From the NCBI GenBank assembly GCA_014238425.1, contig JABABD010000026.1, forward strand, positions 29,488 through 93,487: 64,000 nt of DNA. The letters are read 5' to 3'. This stretch comes from Flavobacteriaceae bacterium. GTDB lineage: Bacteria; Bacteroidota; Bacteroidia; Flavobacteriales; Flavobacteriaceae. A model generated the notes under the pieces. That model saw nothing but the letters and a program-made list of their open reading frames with translations. It was not told the DNA's origin and ran no database searches. Within the stretch, counting starts at the first letter, position 1. Each line of letters begins with the position of its first letter. This document shows positions 36,857 through 45,133 of the stretch, piece by piece. The translations under genes were made by a program, and so were the position numbers.

Positions 36857-37387
36857 TCAATCTTTCAATGCTATAATATCTTGATTCTTGAGATATACCG
36901 GAGATTCTATGAATAGTTTCTCAATATGGTAATCCCAATCTTTAATAATGTCAAAATAACTAGAATTCATTTTTGCCATGATGCTGTCGCAATCATTGCA
37001 GGTATGTTTATACTCCAAAAAATAATGCCCGAATTCATGAAAGGCCACTACTTTTAGTATTTCTTTATCCAGAAGGGTCATCCAACTGAATATTATTTTT
37101 TCTACATCGTTATTGTCATTTCTTACCAGCATACCTAAGGTGCCTCCTTTTGGGCTAACACGTAAAGTGTCAACTACCGCTATCTCTGTTAACTGAAATA
37201 ACTTCTCATGGTAATCCACTTTGTACTTCTTGCAAAGAGCTATGAATGCATCTAAATGAGGCTGAACTAGTCCATCCGTTTTTACAGATTTTGACTCACT
37301 GAGTTTCGGTATTTCGAACTCCGACTTTTGAGAATAGAGTGAGAAAGTACTAAAAATGAAGAGCAGTAATAGCAAATAGGTTTTCAT
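36857..37387 (-). CDS. Small secreted HEFGH metallopeptidase-like protein
   Basis: 176 residues: signal peptide (1-20, LYSQ) and a compact domain with VVAFHEFGHYFLEYKHTCND then CDSIM. His117, Glu118 and His121 form the zinc motif; His128 is a candidate third ligand, and the C-N-D-C-D-S-I-M segment recalls the Met-turn region of metzincins/archaemetzincins. It is half the size of most such peptidases. Convergent to the SusCD locus and sharing its terminator. Whether it supplies peptides to that transporter is a guess. Confidence 0.7.
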   Translation of the reverse strand: MKTYLLLLLFIFSTFSLYSQKSEFEIPKLSESKSVKTDGLVQPHLDAFIALCKKYKVDYHEKLFQLTEIAVVDTLRVSPKGGTLGMLVRNDNNDVEKIIFSWMTLLDKEILKVVAFHEFGHYFLEYKHTCNDCDSIMAKMNSSYFDIIKDWDYHIEKLFIESPVYLKNQDIIALKD

Positions 37388-37397
37388 CGCAGTTAAG

Positions 37398-37585
37398 TTT
37401 AGGTTCTTTTAGATTTAGGGGGTCTAAAATATTGATTAACAATAGCTTTTGATATCTTAATCTTATGCTAACCTAAAAAAAGAAAACCTAAAAACCAAAT
37501 TTTTTGTGCATTTTATCGTTAAAATTTGCATTTCAACGATGATATTTTGAAGCTGACAAGCGATGCTTTCTAGTATTTCAACGAT
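37398..37585. repeat. Short repeated motifs in the 37388-37634 intergenic region
   Basis: TTTAGGTT at 37398-37405 and its inverse AACCTAAA at 37470-37477 and 37485-37492; ATTTCAACGAT at 37530-37540 and again at 37575-37585. They lie upstream of the divergent alpha/beta hydrolase and peptidase genes and could be regulator sites. No ORF is seen in this stretch. Confidence 0.35.
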
Positions 37586-37634
37586 TTTTACCATTTTTAA
37601 TTTTTGTATTTTAGGACATTAACAATTCTTACAA

Positions 37635-38507
37635 ATGTCTTATTGGTTATCTATTTTATTGATTATCATAGTTGTTTACTTCGTGCTAAGCATCGCATTA
37701 TATTACTTACAAGATTATTTTCTTTTTAAACCTGAAAAACTGCCAAAAGACTTTCAGTTTTATTATGAGAATCAAAATACTGTTGAGCATAACTTAGAGA
37801 CAAGAGATGGTGCCATAATTAATGGCGTTCTTTTTAAACCAAAAGGAGAATCGAAAGGCATTGTGCTTTATCTAAAGGGAAACTCAAAGAGTATTAAGGG
37901 TTGGGGGAAATTTGCTGTTGATTTTACGAGACATAATTATACAGTATTAATGGTGGATTATAGAGGGTTTGGAAAAAGCACAGGAAGACGTTCGCAAAAA
38001 GCTATTAAGAGAGATCTTCAGGTTGTGTATAACAAGATAAAAGAGCAAACGGCAGAAGAGCGTATTATTCTATATGGTCGATCTCTTGGATCGGGATTTG
38101 CAGCCAAGCTTGCCTCTATGAATAATCCGCGTATGCTAGTTCTAGATGCGCCCTATTACAGTCTTACCAAAGTTACGGCGCGCTATGCACCTTTTATGCC
38201 GTTGTCTGTTTTAATGAAGTATCCTTTACCAACATATAAATGGTTAAAATATGTTAAATGCCCTATACATATTATTCATGGCACCAATGACCAACTAATT
38301 CCTTTTAAAACAAGCGTAAAACTCTCAAAAATCAACCCTAAAATCACTAGACTTTATCCAGTTATAGATGGAGGACATAAAGATTTGAATAATTTTGAAT
38401 CGTATCACAAAATGTTAGAAGAAATCTTGCATTCCACGCCAAAAGAAATCAACCTTGAAGGTAGTAGCATTAATGTAGTGCATAGTAGTAAACGAACGAA
38501 TGCGTAA
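37635..38507 (+). CDS. Membrane-anchored alpha/beta hydrolase, copy 1
   Basis: 290 residues: N-terminal membrane helix (about 5-25), then an alpha/beta hydrolase with nucleophile Ser150 in LYGRSLGSG, Asp in GTNDQLIPF and His in DGGHKDL. The strand-3 motif is LYLKGNSKS, where relatives have HGN; Lys81 replaces the usual His near the oxyanion hole. It is a paralogue of the next gene and overlaps it by 8 bp. Similar to ABHD/YheT-like serine esterases of the FrsA/BAAT type; substrate unknown. Confidence 0.82.
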   Translation: MSYWLSILLIIIVVYFVLSIALYYLQDYFLFKPEKLPKDFQFYYENQNTVEHNLETRDGAIINGVLFKPKGESKGIVLYLKGNSKSIKGWGKFAVDFTRHNYTVLMVDYRGFGKSTGRRSQKAIKRDLQVVYNKIKEQTAEERIILYGRSLGSGFAAKLASMNNPRMLVLDAPYYSLTKVTARYAPFMPLSVLMKYPLPTYKWLKYVKCPIHIIHGTNDQLIPFKTSVKLSKINPKITRLYPVIDGGHKDLNNFESYHKMLEEILHSTPKEINLEGSSINVVHSSKRTNA

Positions 38508-39297
38508 GACCAAGAAATTAATTTATGGACTATTATTATTTTATGTTATGATTGCAGGAGCTATGTATTTTCTGCAAGAAAAACTCATTTTCCGACCTAC
38601 AATTTTGGCTGTTGATTTTGTTTATGATTTTCAATACCCTTTTGAAGAACTATTTCTAAACACTCGAGATGGTGCCACTATAAATGCCATTCATTTTAAA
38701 ACAAAAGACCCCAAAGGAGTTATACTTTATTTTCACGGTAATGCTGGGGATTTGTCTCGTTGGGGTGAGATAACCACATTCTATGTTGAAAAGAACTATG
38801 ATGTTTTGGTAATGGATTATCGTACCTATGGAAAGAGTAAAGGGAAACTCAGCGAAAAAGCATTATATGAAGACGCTCAAATGTGTTATGACTATCTTTT
38901 GAAGACATACGCTCAAGAGAATATCATACTTTATGGAAGGTCATTGGGTACAGGGATTGCTACATATCTTGCTTCAAAAAACAAACCAAAACAACTTATT
39001 TTGGAAACGCCATATTACAGCTTAGTTAGTGTTGCTAAAAAACGCTTTCCTTTTTTTCCTGTGAAGCAACTCATCAGATACAGAATACCGAGTTATGAAT
39101 TTATAAATGATGTAAAATGTCCGATTACTATGTTTCACGGAACAGATGATATTGTAGTGCCTTTTGAATCTGGAAAAAAATTATTTGATGAATGCCAGAA
39201 TCCGAATAAAACCTTTATTGAAATTCAAGACGGGCAACATAATGATCTCATTGAATTTAAGGAATATCTTAATGGGATTAACGAGGTGTTGAAATGA
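38500..39297 (+). CDS. Membrane-anchored alpha/beta hydrolase, copy 2
   Basis: 265 residues: membrane helix at 8-25, canonical HGNAG (His79), nucleophile Ser148 in LYGRSLGTG, Asp in GTDDIVVPF and His in DGQHNDL. Same architecture and much shared sequence with copy 1 (FRP/FKPE then TRDGATINAIHFK), so a tandem duplication. The 8-bp overlap indicates translational coupling. Probably a serine hydrolase acting at the membrane; substrate unknown. Confidence 0.85.
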   Translation: MRKTKKLIYGLLLFYVMIAGAMYFLQEKLIFRPTILAVDFVYDFQYPFEELFLNTRDGATINAIHFKTKDPKGVILYFHGNAGDLSRWGEITTFYVEKNYDVLVMDYRTYGKSKGKLSEKALYEDAQMCYDYLLKTYAQENIILYGRSLGTGIATYLASKNKPKQLILETPYYSLVSVAKKRFPFFPVKQLIRYRIPSYEFINDVKCPITMFHGTDDIVVPFESGKKLFDECQNPNKTFIEIQDGQHNDLIEFKEYLNGINEVLK

Positions 39298-39317
39298 CAT
39301 GAAATAAAAAGGTTTAA

Positions 39318-40259
39318 TTATGGTTTAATAGCGTCATTCTTAAACTTAAAACTACCTATGAGCATATCATGGTTTGAAAATTCTTTATAGAAGAATTTTT
39401 TTAGACTTATGGCTTCAATATTTTGATCTACCCAAATTTGATCTAGTTCCAGAAGTGGAATTCCTTTTGGCCAAGTAGCAGTAAACCCTTCGCTAACATC
39501 ATGGAAGCTTTTGTAATGATTTTTAAAACCCTTAAAGTGCATGCTTTCGTAAGGTGTGTTAAAATCGCCTACAATCAAGTCGACCTTGTTCCTAAGTCCG
39601 TAATCAAGAATATTCTCTAAGTCTTGCCATCTGTTATAATGCCTAATGACTCCAATGTCAACAATCAAGATGGTTTTTATTTGATTGTTAATTTTGACTT
39701 TTAGCAGATTATATCTAGTAATAGTTTTGAGCTTAGTATATTCTATGAATTCTATATCACCTTTAATACCTATAACAAAGTAGCCTTCTAAGGATTTAAA
39801 ACTATACTGCGGAAATTCTTCACTGAGATATTCTGTTTCATTGAGACTTAAGTTCTTGGTCTCTAAAAAAGCTATGATTTCTGGATTATAGGTACTTATC
39901 TTTTCTTTAATGACATCTCTTGGAATAAATTTCCTGTTGTCTATATTCCAAAATAGTATATGATTATTATCACTGGATACAGGAACATTTGCAAATCCAT
40001 AATAACTAAAAATCCAATGGATTGCTAGAAATAAGGTTGTTAAAACAGAAACTTTAAGCCATTTTTTTTCTGTTATAAGTAATAAAGAAATAATCAAGCC
40101 AATACCTATTAAAATGGGGATTGGAGTCACATTGAATAGCATGGCAAGGTAATAACCTCTATCCTTTATGACAAAATGAAGAAGTAATAAAAAAGCAAAA
40201 GGAATAAGCAATGAAAGTTTTAGATACTTTATTAACTTCAAAATCTTGTGAGTGTTCAT
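39318..40259 (-). CDS. Membrane protein with endonuclease/exonuclease/phosphatase (EEP) domain
   Basis: 313 residues: about three N-terminal membrane helices (about 10-95) followed by an EEP domain with Glu in IIAFLETKN, the GDFNTP motif, and the C-terminal His in FSNHDML. Members include DNase I-like nucleases and phosphodiesterases; the membrane anchor suggests an extracytoplasmic substrate. Its ATG overlaps the lysS stop codon (ATGA), so it is translated together with lysS. Confidence 0.8.
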   Translation of the reverse strand: MNTHKILKLIKYLKLSLLIPFAFLLLLHFVIKDRGYYLAMLFNVTPIPILIGIGLIISLLLITEKKWLKVSVLTTLFLAIHWIFSYYGFANVPVSSDNNHILFWNIDNRKFIPRDVIKEKISTYNPEIIAFLETKNLSLNETEYLSEEFPQYSFKSLEGYFVIGIKGDIEFIEYTKLKTITRYNLLKVKINNQIKTILIVDIGVIRHYNRWQDLENILDYGLRNKVDLIVGDFNTPYESMHFKGFKNHYKSFHDVSEGFTATWPKGIPLLELDQIWVDQNIEAISLKKFFYKEFSNHDMLIGSFKFKNDAIKP

Positions 40260-41947
40260 TCAGTCACTTCTACAATTAAAGCATCGTCTGTTTTAGTGAC
40301 TTTTGTCAAACCATGTTTTGCTAAGCCTTTAATGCCTTTGTCCCAGCCTTTATTGCTTAAGCCAGCTTGTGCTTTTAGGTCACTAAGGTTCATGCTTTTT
40401 TGTGCCTTAAGTATTTCGAAAATAGCTTTTTCGTTATCACTAAGTTCAATAGTCTTTTTCTCCGGCCGCATTTGCGGAAAGAATAAAACATCTTGAATCG
40501 ACACACTATTGGTCATAAACATAGTTAATCGATCTATGCCAATACCAATTCCAGATGTAGGAGGCATGCCATATTCTAGAGCACGTAGAAAATCTTGATC
40601 AATAAACATGGCTTCATCATCACCTTTTTCAGATAATGTTAACTGATCTTCAAAGCGTTCGCGTTGATCAATGGGGTCATTCAACTCAGAATAGGCATTA
40701 GCCAATTCTTTGCCATTGACCATGAGTTCAAAACGCTCTGTCAAACCTTCTTTGCTTCTGTGCTTTTTAGTTAGTGGGCTCATCTCTACAGGATGATCCA
40801 TTATAAACGTTGGCTGAATGTAATGATGCTCACATTTTTCACCAAAGATTTCATCTATCAATTTACCAAAACCCATAGTTTCATCTACTTCTAAACCAAG
40901 AGATTTCGCAGCTTCACGAGCTTCATCTTCAGATTTTTTGTATAAATCGAACCCAGTATGTTCCTTAATGGAATCAAGAATCCCGATACGCTTATAAGGT
41001 GCTTTGAATTCTATAGTCTTGCCTTCTAATTGTACTTGTGATGTGCCATGAAGTTCCATAGCTATTTTTTCTAATAGCGTTTCAGTAGTATCCATCATCC
41101 AATTGTAATCTTTATATGCTGCATACATTTCCATAACGGTAAACTCAGGATTATGGGTTCTATCCATACCTTCATTACGGAAATCTTTTGAAAACTCATA
41201 AACACCATCAAATCCACCAACAATTAATCTTTTGAGATATAATTCATTAGCAATTCGCAAATACAATGGCATATCTAATGTATTGTGATGTGTGATGAAT
41301 GGTCTCGCCGCTGCGCCGCCTGGAATTGGTTGAAGGATAGGAGTCTCTACTTCAAGGAATTCCATGTCATTATAAAACGCACGAATAGTATTCATGATTT
41401 TAGTACGTTTTATAAAAACGTCTTTTACTTTTGGGTTGACCACCAAATCCACATAACGCATTCTATAGCGCTGCTCTGGATCAGTAAATGCGTCATGTAC
41501 AACACCATCAGCATCAGTTCTTGGTTGAGGTAACGGCCTTAATGTTTTACTCAGTACTTTAAAATTTTTCACTAAAACTGTTTTCTCACCTACTTGAGTG
41601 GTAAATAATTCGCCTTCAATACCGATAAAGTCACCTATATCTAGCAGCTTTTTATACACCTCATTATAAAGTGTTTTGTCTTCCCCTGTGCAGATTTCGT
41701 CACGATTAAAATACACTTGTATACGACCTTCACTATCCTGCAATTCTGCAAAGCTAGCTTTGCCTTGAATACGACGGCTCATCAACCTACCAGCGAGAAC
41801 TACTTTTTTGCCTTCAGAGAAATCCTGTTTTATCGATCTTGAGGTAGCATCTATCTTATACTGTGCTGCAGGATATGGGTCAATGCCTAATTGACGAAGT
41901 TGATTAAGTTTTTCTCTACGGACGAGTTCTTGTTCAGAAAGTTGCAT
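40256..41947 (-). CDS. lysS: Lysyl-tRNA synthetase (class II)
   Basis: 563 residues from the ATG at 41947 ([20 protein letters not shown]). The longer frame to 41998 is rejected because a consensus promoter lies inside it. OB-fold anticodon-binding domain (about 50-160) and class II catalytic domain with motif 2 [20 protein letters not shown] and motif 3 [12 protein letters not shown]. The C-terminal ~60 residues ([20 protein letters not shown] onward) form an extra winged-helix-like extension known in Flavobacteria. It charges tRNA-Lys. Confidence 0.96.
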   Translation of the reverse strand: MQLSEQELVRREKLNQLRQLGIDPYPAAQYKIDATSRSIKQDFSEGKKVVLAGRLMSRRIQGKASFAELQDSEGRIQVYFNRDEICTGEDKTLYNEVYKKLLDIGDFIGIEGELFTTQVGEKTVLVKNFKVLSKTLRPLPQPRTDADGVVHDAFTDPEQRYRMRYVDLVVNPKVKDVFIKRTKIMNTIRAFYNDMEFLEVETPILQPIPGGAAARPFITHHNTLDMPLYLRIANELYLKRLIVGGFDGVYEFSKDFRNEGMDRTHNPEFTVMEMYAAYKDYNWMMDTTETLLEKIAMELHGTSQVQLEGKTIEFKAPYKRIGILDSIKEHTGFDLYKKSEDEAREAAKSLGLEVDETMGFGKLIDEIFGEKCEHHYIQPTFIMDHPVEMSPLTKKHRSKEGLTERFELMVNGKELANAYSELNDPIDQRERFEDQLTLSEKGDDEAMFIDQDFLRALEYGMPPTSGIGIGIDRLTMFMTNSVSIQDVLFFPQMRPEKKTIELSDNEKAIFEILKAQKSMNLSDLKAQAGLSNKGWDKGIKGLAKHGLTKVTKTDDALIVEVTE

Positions 41948-41967
41948 ACAATGTCGTTTAAAGCATG

Positions 41968-41998
41968 CAAAGATACATACTATTAGGAGATTAGTCAA
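41968..41998 (-). promoter_or_regulatory. lysS promoter
   Basis: On the minus strand: TTG (41998-41996), 20 nt, TATCTTTG (41975-41968), an exact match to TTG-N17-23-TAnnTTTG. The predicted start near 41962 gives a leader of about 15 nt to the ATG at 41947, which fixes the start codon. Confidence 0.75.
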
Positions 41999-42041
41999 TT
42001 AAGGGAGTTCATTAAATTCAGTACAATAGTAACAAAGCACT

Positions 42042-42049
42042 TAAATTTG
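42042..42049 (+). promoter_or_regulatory. Candidate -7 element for the Pmp3-like gene
   Basis: TAAATTTG matches TAnnTTTG, 51 nt before the ATG at 42101. The upstream -33 element is only TTC at 42017-42019 (22-nt spacing), so the call is weak. Confidence 0.35.
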
Positions 42050-42100
42050 CGTCATATAATTGAAGATAAAAATTACTAAACCTTATAAAATACTTTTGCT

Positions 42101-42259
42101 ATGAGTTTTTGGAGAGTCTTACTTTCTATTATTTGTCCACCACTTGCCGTTCTTGATAAAGGCTGTGGATCTATATTAATAACTTTTATTTTGTGGCTTT
42201 GCGGTTGGATTCCAGGCGTGATTGCAGCACTCATTATATTGAACAATCCTAACAGGTAA
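42101..42259 (+). CDS. Pmp3/YqaE-family small membrane protein
   Basis: 52 residues, MSFWRVLLSIICPPLAVLDK then GCGSILITFILWLCGWIPG and a short polar tail ending NPNR. The CPPLAV motif and two hydrophobic helices separated by Lys-Gly are diagnostic of the Pmp3/UPF0057 proteolipid family, small membrane proteins linked to membrane potential and salt or cold stress. The antisense reading frame over the same bases is not a gene. It lies between divergent lysS and lipB. Confidence 0.92.
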   Translation: MSFWRVLLSIICPPLAVLDKGCGSILITFILWLCGWIPGVIAALIILNNPNR

Positions 42260-42288
42260 TTTGATAAAAGCTTCATAAAGACTTGCAT

Positions 42289-42359
42289 TGTCATTTCGAG
42301 CGGAGTCGAGAAATCTAATAAGTTACAATAAAGATACTTCGACTGTGCTCAGTATGACA
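42289..42359. repeat. REP-like imperfect palindrome
   Basis: TGTCATTTCGAGCGGAGTCG (from 42289) is the imperfect inverse of CGACTGTGCTCAGTATGACA (ending 42359), with a ~15-nt centre. This is the interspersed repeat with TCATTTCGAGCGGAGTCGAG and TTCGACTGCGCTCAG arms that I recognise from many Flavobacterial genomes. It lies between the Pmp3-like gene and lipB. Function is unknown. Confidence 0.75.
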
Positions 42360-42376
42360 AAAACATTATAAAGGTT

Positions 42377-42384
42377 TATCTTTG
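42377..42384 (+). promoter_or_regulatory. lipB -7 element
   Basis: TATCTTTG ends 6 nt before the lipB ATG at 42391, so transcription would begin at or next to the start codon. No TTG was found at the -33 position, which falls near the repeat. The mRNA would be leaderless or nearly so. Confidence 0.5.
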
Positions 42385-42390
42385 CAATCT

Positions 42391-43107
42391 ATGAACAAGA
42401 TTGTAGGTGTACAAGATTTAGGTCTAAAAGATTATAAAGATACTTGGGATTATCAAGAGATTTTATTTAAGGCTATTGTAGATGCAAAAATTAAGAATAG
42501 GAGAGAAGGAGCAGGCTTGCTAACCGACAACCATTTTTTACTTGTAGAGCACCCACATGTGTACACTTTGGGCAAAAGCGGAGATATGTCTAACCTACTA
42601 TTAAATGAAACTCAGCTTACTGAAAAGGGAGCAACCTTTTATAAGATAAATCGAGGAGGTGATATAACTTATCATGGCCCTGGACAAATTGTTGGCTATC
42701 CTATTCTAGATTTAGAGAATTTTTTTACAGATATCCACAAATATTTGAGGCTGTTAGAAGAAATGATTATTCTCACTTTAGCCGAATATCATATCAAGGC
42801 AGAAAGAAGTCCTGGTGAAACAGGTGTATGGATAGATGTCGGTACACCTTTTGCACGTAAAATTTGCGCTATGGGTGTACGAGCTAGCCGTTGGGTTACC
42901 ATGCATGGTTTTGCATTAAATGTCAATGCTAATTTGGGCTATTTTGATAATATTATACCTTGTGGTATTCGTGGTAAAGCCGTGACTTCACTTAATGTTG
43001 AACTTGGTAAACAAACAATTGACGAAACTGAGGTAAAACAAAAACTTCTCGATCATTTTGCGACGCTCTTTGAAGCGGAACTAAAACAAAAAACAGAAGC
43101 TCTTTAA
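42391..43107 (+). CDS. lipB: Octanoyltransferase
   Basis: 238 residues from ATG 42391; a TTG at 42382 lies inside the -7 element and is rejected. Family motifs are LLVEHPHVYTLGKSG, NRGGDITYHGPGQIVGYPI, ETGVWIDV and PCGIRGKAVTSL with the catalytic Cys in PCGI and Lys in KICAMGVR. It moves octanoyl groups from ACP to lipoyl domains, such as that of the E2 at 1028. The last codons carry a 24-bp tandem duplication. Confidence 0.95.
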   Translation: MNKIVGVQDLGLKDYKDTWDYQEILFKAIVDAKIKNRREGAGLLTDNHFLLVEHPHVYTLGKSGDMSNLLLNETQLTEKGATFYKINRGGDITYHGPGQIVGYPILDLENFFTDIHKYLRLLEEMIILTLAEYHIKAERSPGETGVWIDVGTPFARKICAMGVRASRWVTMHGFALNVNANLGYFDNIIPCGIRGKAVTSLNVELGKQTIDETEVKQKLLDHFATLFEAELKQKTEAL

Positions 43108-43138
43108 GTTAAATAAACAGAAGCTCTTTAAGTTAAAT
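43091..43138 (+). repeat. 24-bp perfect tandem duplication over the lipB stop
   Basis: AAACAGAAGCTCTTTAAGTT plus AAAT occurs twice in a row (43091-43114, 43115-43138). The first copy includes the last lipB codons and the stop TAA at 43105; the second copy is after the stop. The protein end is unchanged. Looks like a recent slippage event. Confidence 0.85.
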
Positions 43139-43158
43139 AATATATAAACGTTTCTTTG

Positions 43159-43872
43159 TTATTTGCTCAATTTGGTCAATAGCGTATAACCTACCAGCTT
43201 CCCTTTTTTATTATAAGATTCAGATTTCACCAAGACTTTATCTTTGTGATACCATTCGGTAGCGCTACCTCTAACTTTAATGATGCCAAATTTAGTCTCG
43301 AACTTAAAACTCACTTTTTGGCACTCAAACGTTCCTGCTGGAGTGGTAATATTTTCATTGGCTAGTACTTTTCTGTCGGTCACATTCATGACCATAGTTA
43401 CCAGGGTCATAGTTTCATTACTAACTTTAATGGTGATCTCACCATTATTAAGCTGATCACCTTCTGACATGTTCACAGGAAATTGTAAAACATTACCATC
43501 AACATCTATGGTAAAATCATTTTCGTCGTATTGCATGAGTTTGCTGTTATCAAAAAAGCGAGACATGTCGATGGATATCAAACCGTTTTCGCAATACGCA
43601 TTGTATTGGGTGGTAAAAGTTTCGCCTTTTTTCTTGCCATCCATCGTTACTTGGATCTCAGCAGATAATTTACCATTGTCGTCGTTCATGGAAAGCGTTT
43701 CGTGTTTGGCAGAGCCTTGATCTCTTCCTTTTTTATCGTAATTGGTATATTCTAGAATGGTGCCTTTCTTTAAGAAAAGTGTGGCGTTGCATTCTTGGGC
43801 TTTAACACCAATAGTCGTTAGTAATGCTATAGTCAATATAGTAACCTTAAGAAATCGAAGTCCTTTTTTCAT
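43159..43872 (-). CDS. Secreted DUF3108/TapB-like protein
   Basis: 237 residues from ATG 43872 (MKKGLRFLKV); the upstream ATG at 43881 would add three residues. Signal peptide (1-25, ending VKAQEC). The mature part begins LFLKKGTILEYTNYDKKGRD and ends SYNKKGKLVGYTLLTKL, a single beta-rich domain resembling DUF3108/TapB-type proteins of unknown function. The final repeat of the opening motif (YDKKGK, YNKKGK) is characteristic. It lies downstream of and convergent with lipB. Confidence 0.68.
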   Translation of the reverse strand: MKKGLRFLKVTILTIALLTTIGVKAQECNATLFLKKGTILEYTNYDKKGRDQGSAKHETLSMNDDNGKLSAEIQVTMDGKKKGETFTTQYNAYCENGLISIDMSRFFDNSKLMQYDENDFTIDVDGNVLQFPVNMSEGDQLNNGEITIKVSNETMTLVTMVMNVTDRKVLANENITTPAGTFECQKVSFKFETKFGIIKVRGSATEWYHKDKVLVKSESYNKKGKLVGYTLLTKLSK

Positions 43873-43997
43873 GATAGTCAATGGATTAGGAATTAAAGTT
43901 ACAAAATATCAATCGTAACTAACGATGTTGATTATAAACAATAAACCTATGACTGCAGGATGATATATTATGTATGTAAGAGGATTCAGAATTGTGA

Positions 43998-45047
43998 TTA
44001 GCCTTCTACATTAAAGAAGACTTTGTAATAGTGCATTTTCTTTTCGTCGTCGTAACCGCGTTCCAAGTATTCGCTGGAAGCTTCAGGAGCACCTATGTCA
44101 AGTTTAATTTGGATGTTGGTGTCGAGTTTAATCTCGGTCTTTATTTTTTGTTTTTGCTTTTTCACAACAGCGTTGGCAACATCAAATTGATTTCTGATAA
44201 CAATATCTAGTTCGCTCTCAAATGTTTTTTTATAATCGTCGAAAAGGAATTTGTGTTTATCGTCTTCAAAGACTTCATCTTTAAAGGCTTCCACTGAGAC
44301 AACTTCGTTTTCTTTGAAGTAATCTATAGTTTTTGCCAAGAAGGTACTTTGTTCTTGGTTGCCATAACTAGTCTTTAGGACTTCAGTTGAAAAGTCTTTA
44401 CATAGTTCTAAATAGTCTTGCGTGTGCTGACGATAGTCATCGGCATACTTTATGTTTAAAAATTGATTTGTCCAATACTGTGCATCGTAATTATTATTAT
44501 CTACACTAAAAACAATCGGGCCTTCGGCATCTTTGGTATTTAGAATAAGACAACCTTTGTCAATTTTTCGAGAGTTAATACCTTTCTGTACCAAGACATC
44601 ATAACTTTTATTTTCTAAAAAAGTCTGAAAGAACTCGACACGATTTTCGATTTTGAAAACACCAATGGCGTTGATGGTCATTTCATCATATTCAATACCT
44701 TCAAACTGAGCAATAAGTACATCTCCCGTTTTTATTTGTGAGGAGTTAGACTTTTCGTATAAATGCGTCGCGATATGTTTTGAAACTTCTATAAAAGCAT
44801 CGTCATCATTAAAGATTTGCCCTGTATAACTATTGATTTCATTAAGACTAATATCTGCATGATGATTAAAACGAAAGCTCTGCACCGCACTTGTAAAAGG
44901 CTTGAGTAAGAAAGGCAACATCAAGTCATAACTCACTTCATCAAAGTCTACTAAATTTTCTGAAAAGGTATTTTTAGAGTCATTAAACTTGTTGCCAACC
45001 TTATGAATAATGAATTTTGAAATGGATGCGTTCTTACGAGAAATCAT
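43998..45047 (-). CDS. Nucleoid-associated protein (NdpA/YejK family)
   Basis: 349 residues. The N-terminal pattern SKFIIHKVGNKFND and YLELCKDF, together with the length, match the 37-kDa nucleoid-associated protein family (PF04245). The acidic, helical composition and absence of a signal peptide fit a cytoplasmic DNA-associated protein. The specific role in Bacteroidota is not known. It stands alone between the DUF3108-like gene and the fibre operon on the same strand. Confidence 0.75.
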   Translation of the reverse strand: MISRKNASISKFIIHKVGNKFNDSKNTFSENLVDFDEVSYDLMLPFLLKPFTSAVQSFRFNHHADISLNEINSYTGQIFNDDDAFIEVSKHIATHLYEKSNSSQIKTGDVLIAQFEGIEYDEMTINAIGVFKIENRVEFFQTFLENKSYDVLVQKGINSRKIDKGCLILNTKDAEGPIVFSVDNNNYDAQYWTNQFLNIKYADDYRQHTQDYLELCKDFSTEVLKTSYGNQEQSTFLAKTIDYFKENEVVSVEAFKDEVFEDDKHKFLFDDYKKTFESELDIVIRNQFDVANAVVKKQKQKIKTEIKLDTNIQIKLDIGAPEASSEYLERGYDDEKKMHYYKVFFNVEG

Positions 45048-45133
45048 AGTCTAAAATTAAGACTGCAATACTAATCATTTCGGCATAAAAAGTATGTAAA
45101 AACAATGTTCTAATTCAAAACTATTTGCTTTAC

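Noticed and set aside
41948..41998. N-terminal extension of lysS
   Set aside because: It overlaps an exact consensus promoter and adds residues not found in lysyl-tRNA synthetases.
42076..42294. 72-residue minus-strand ORF
   Set aside because: It is antisense to the Pmp3-like gene, whose + strand product has a clear family signature.
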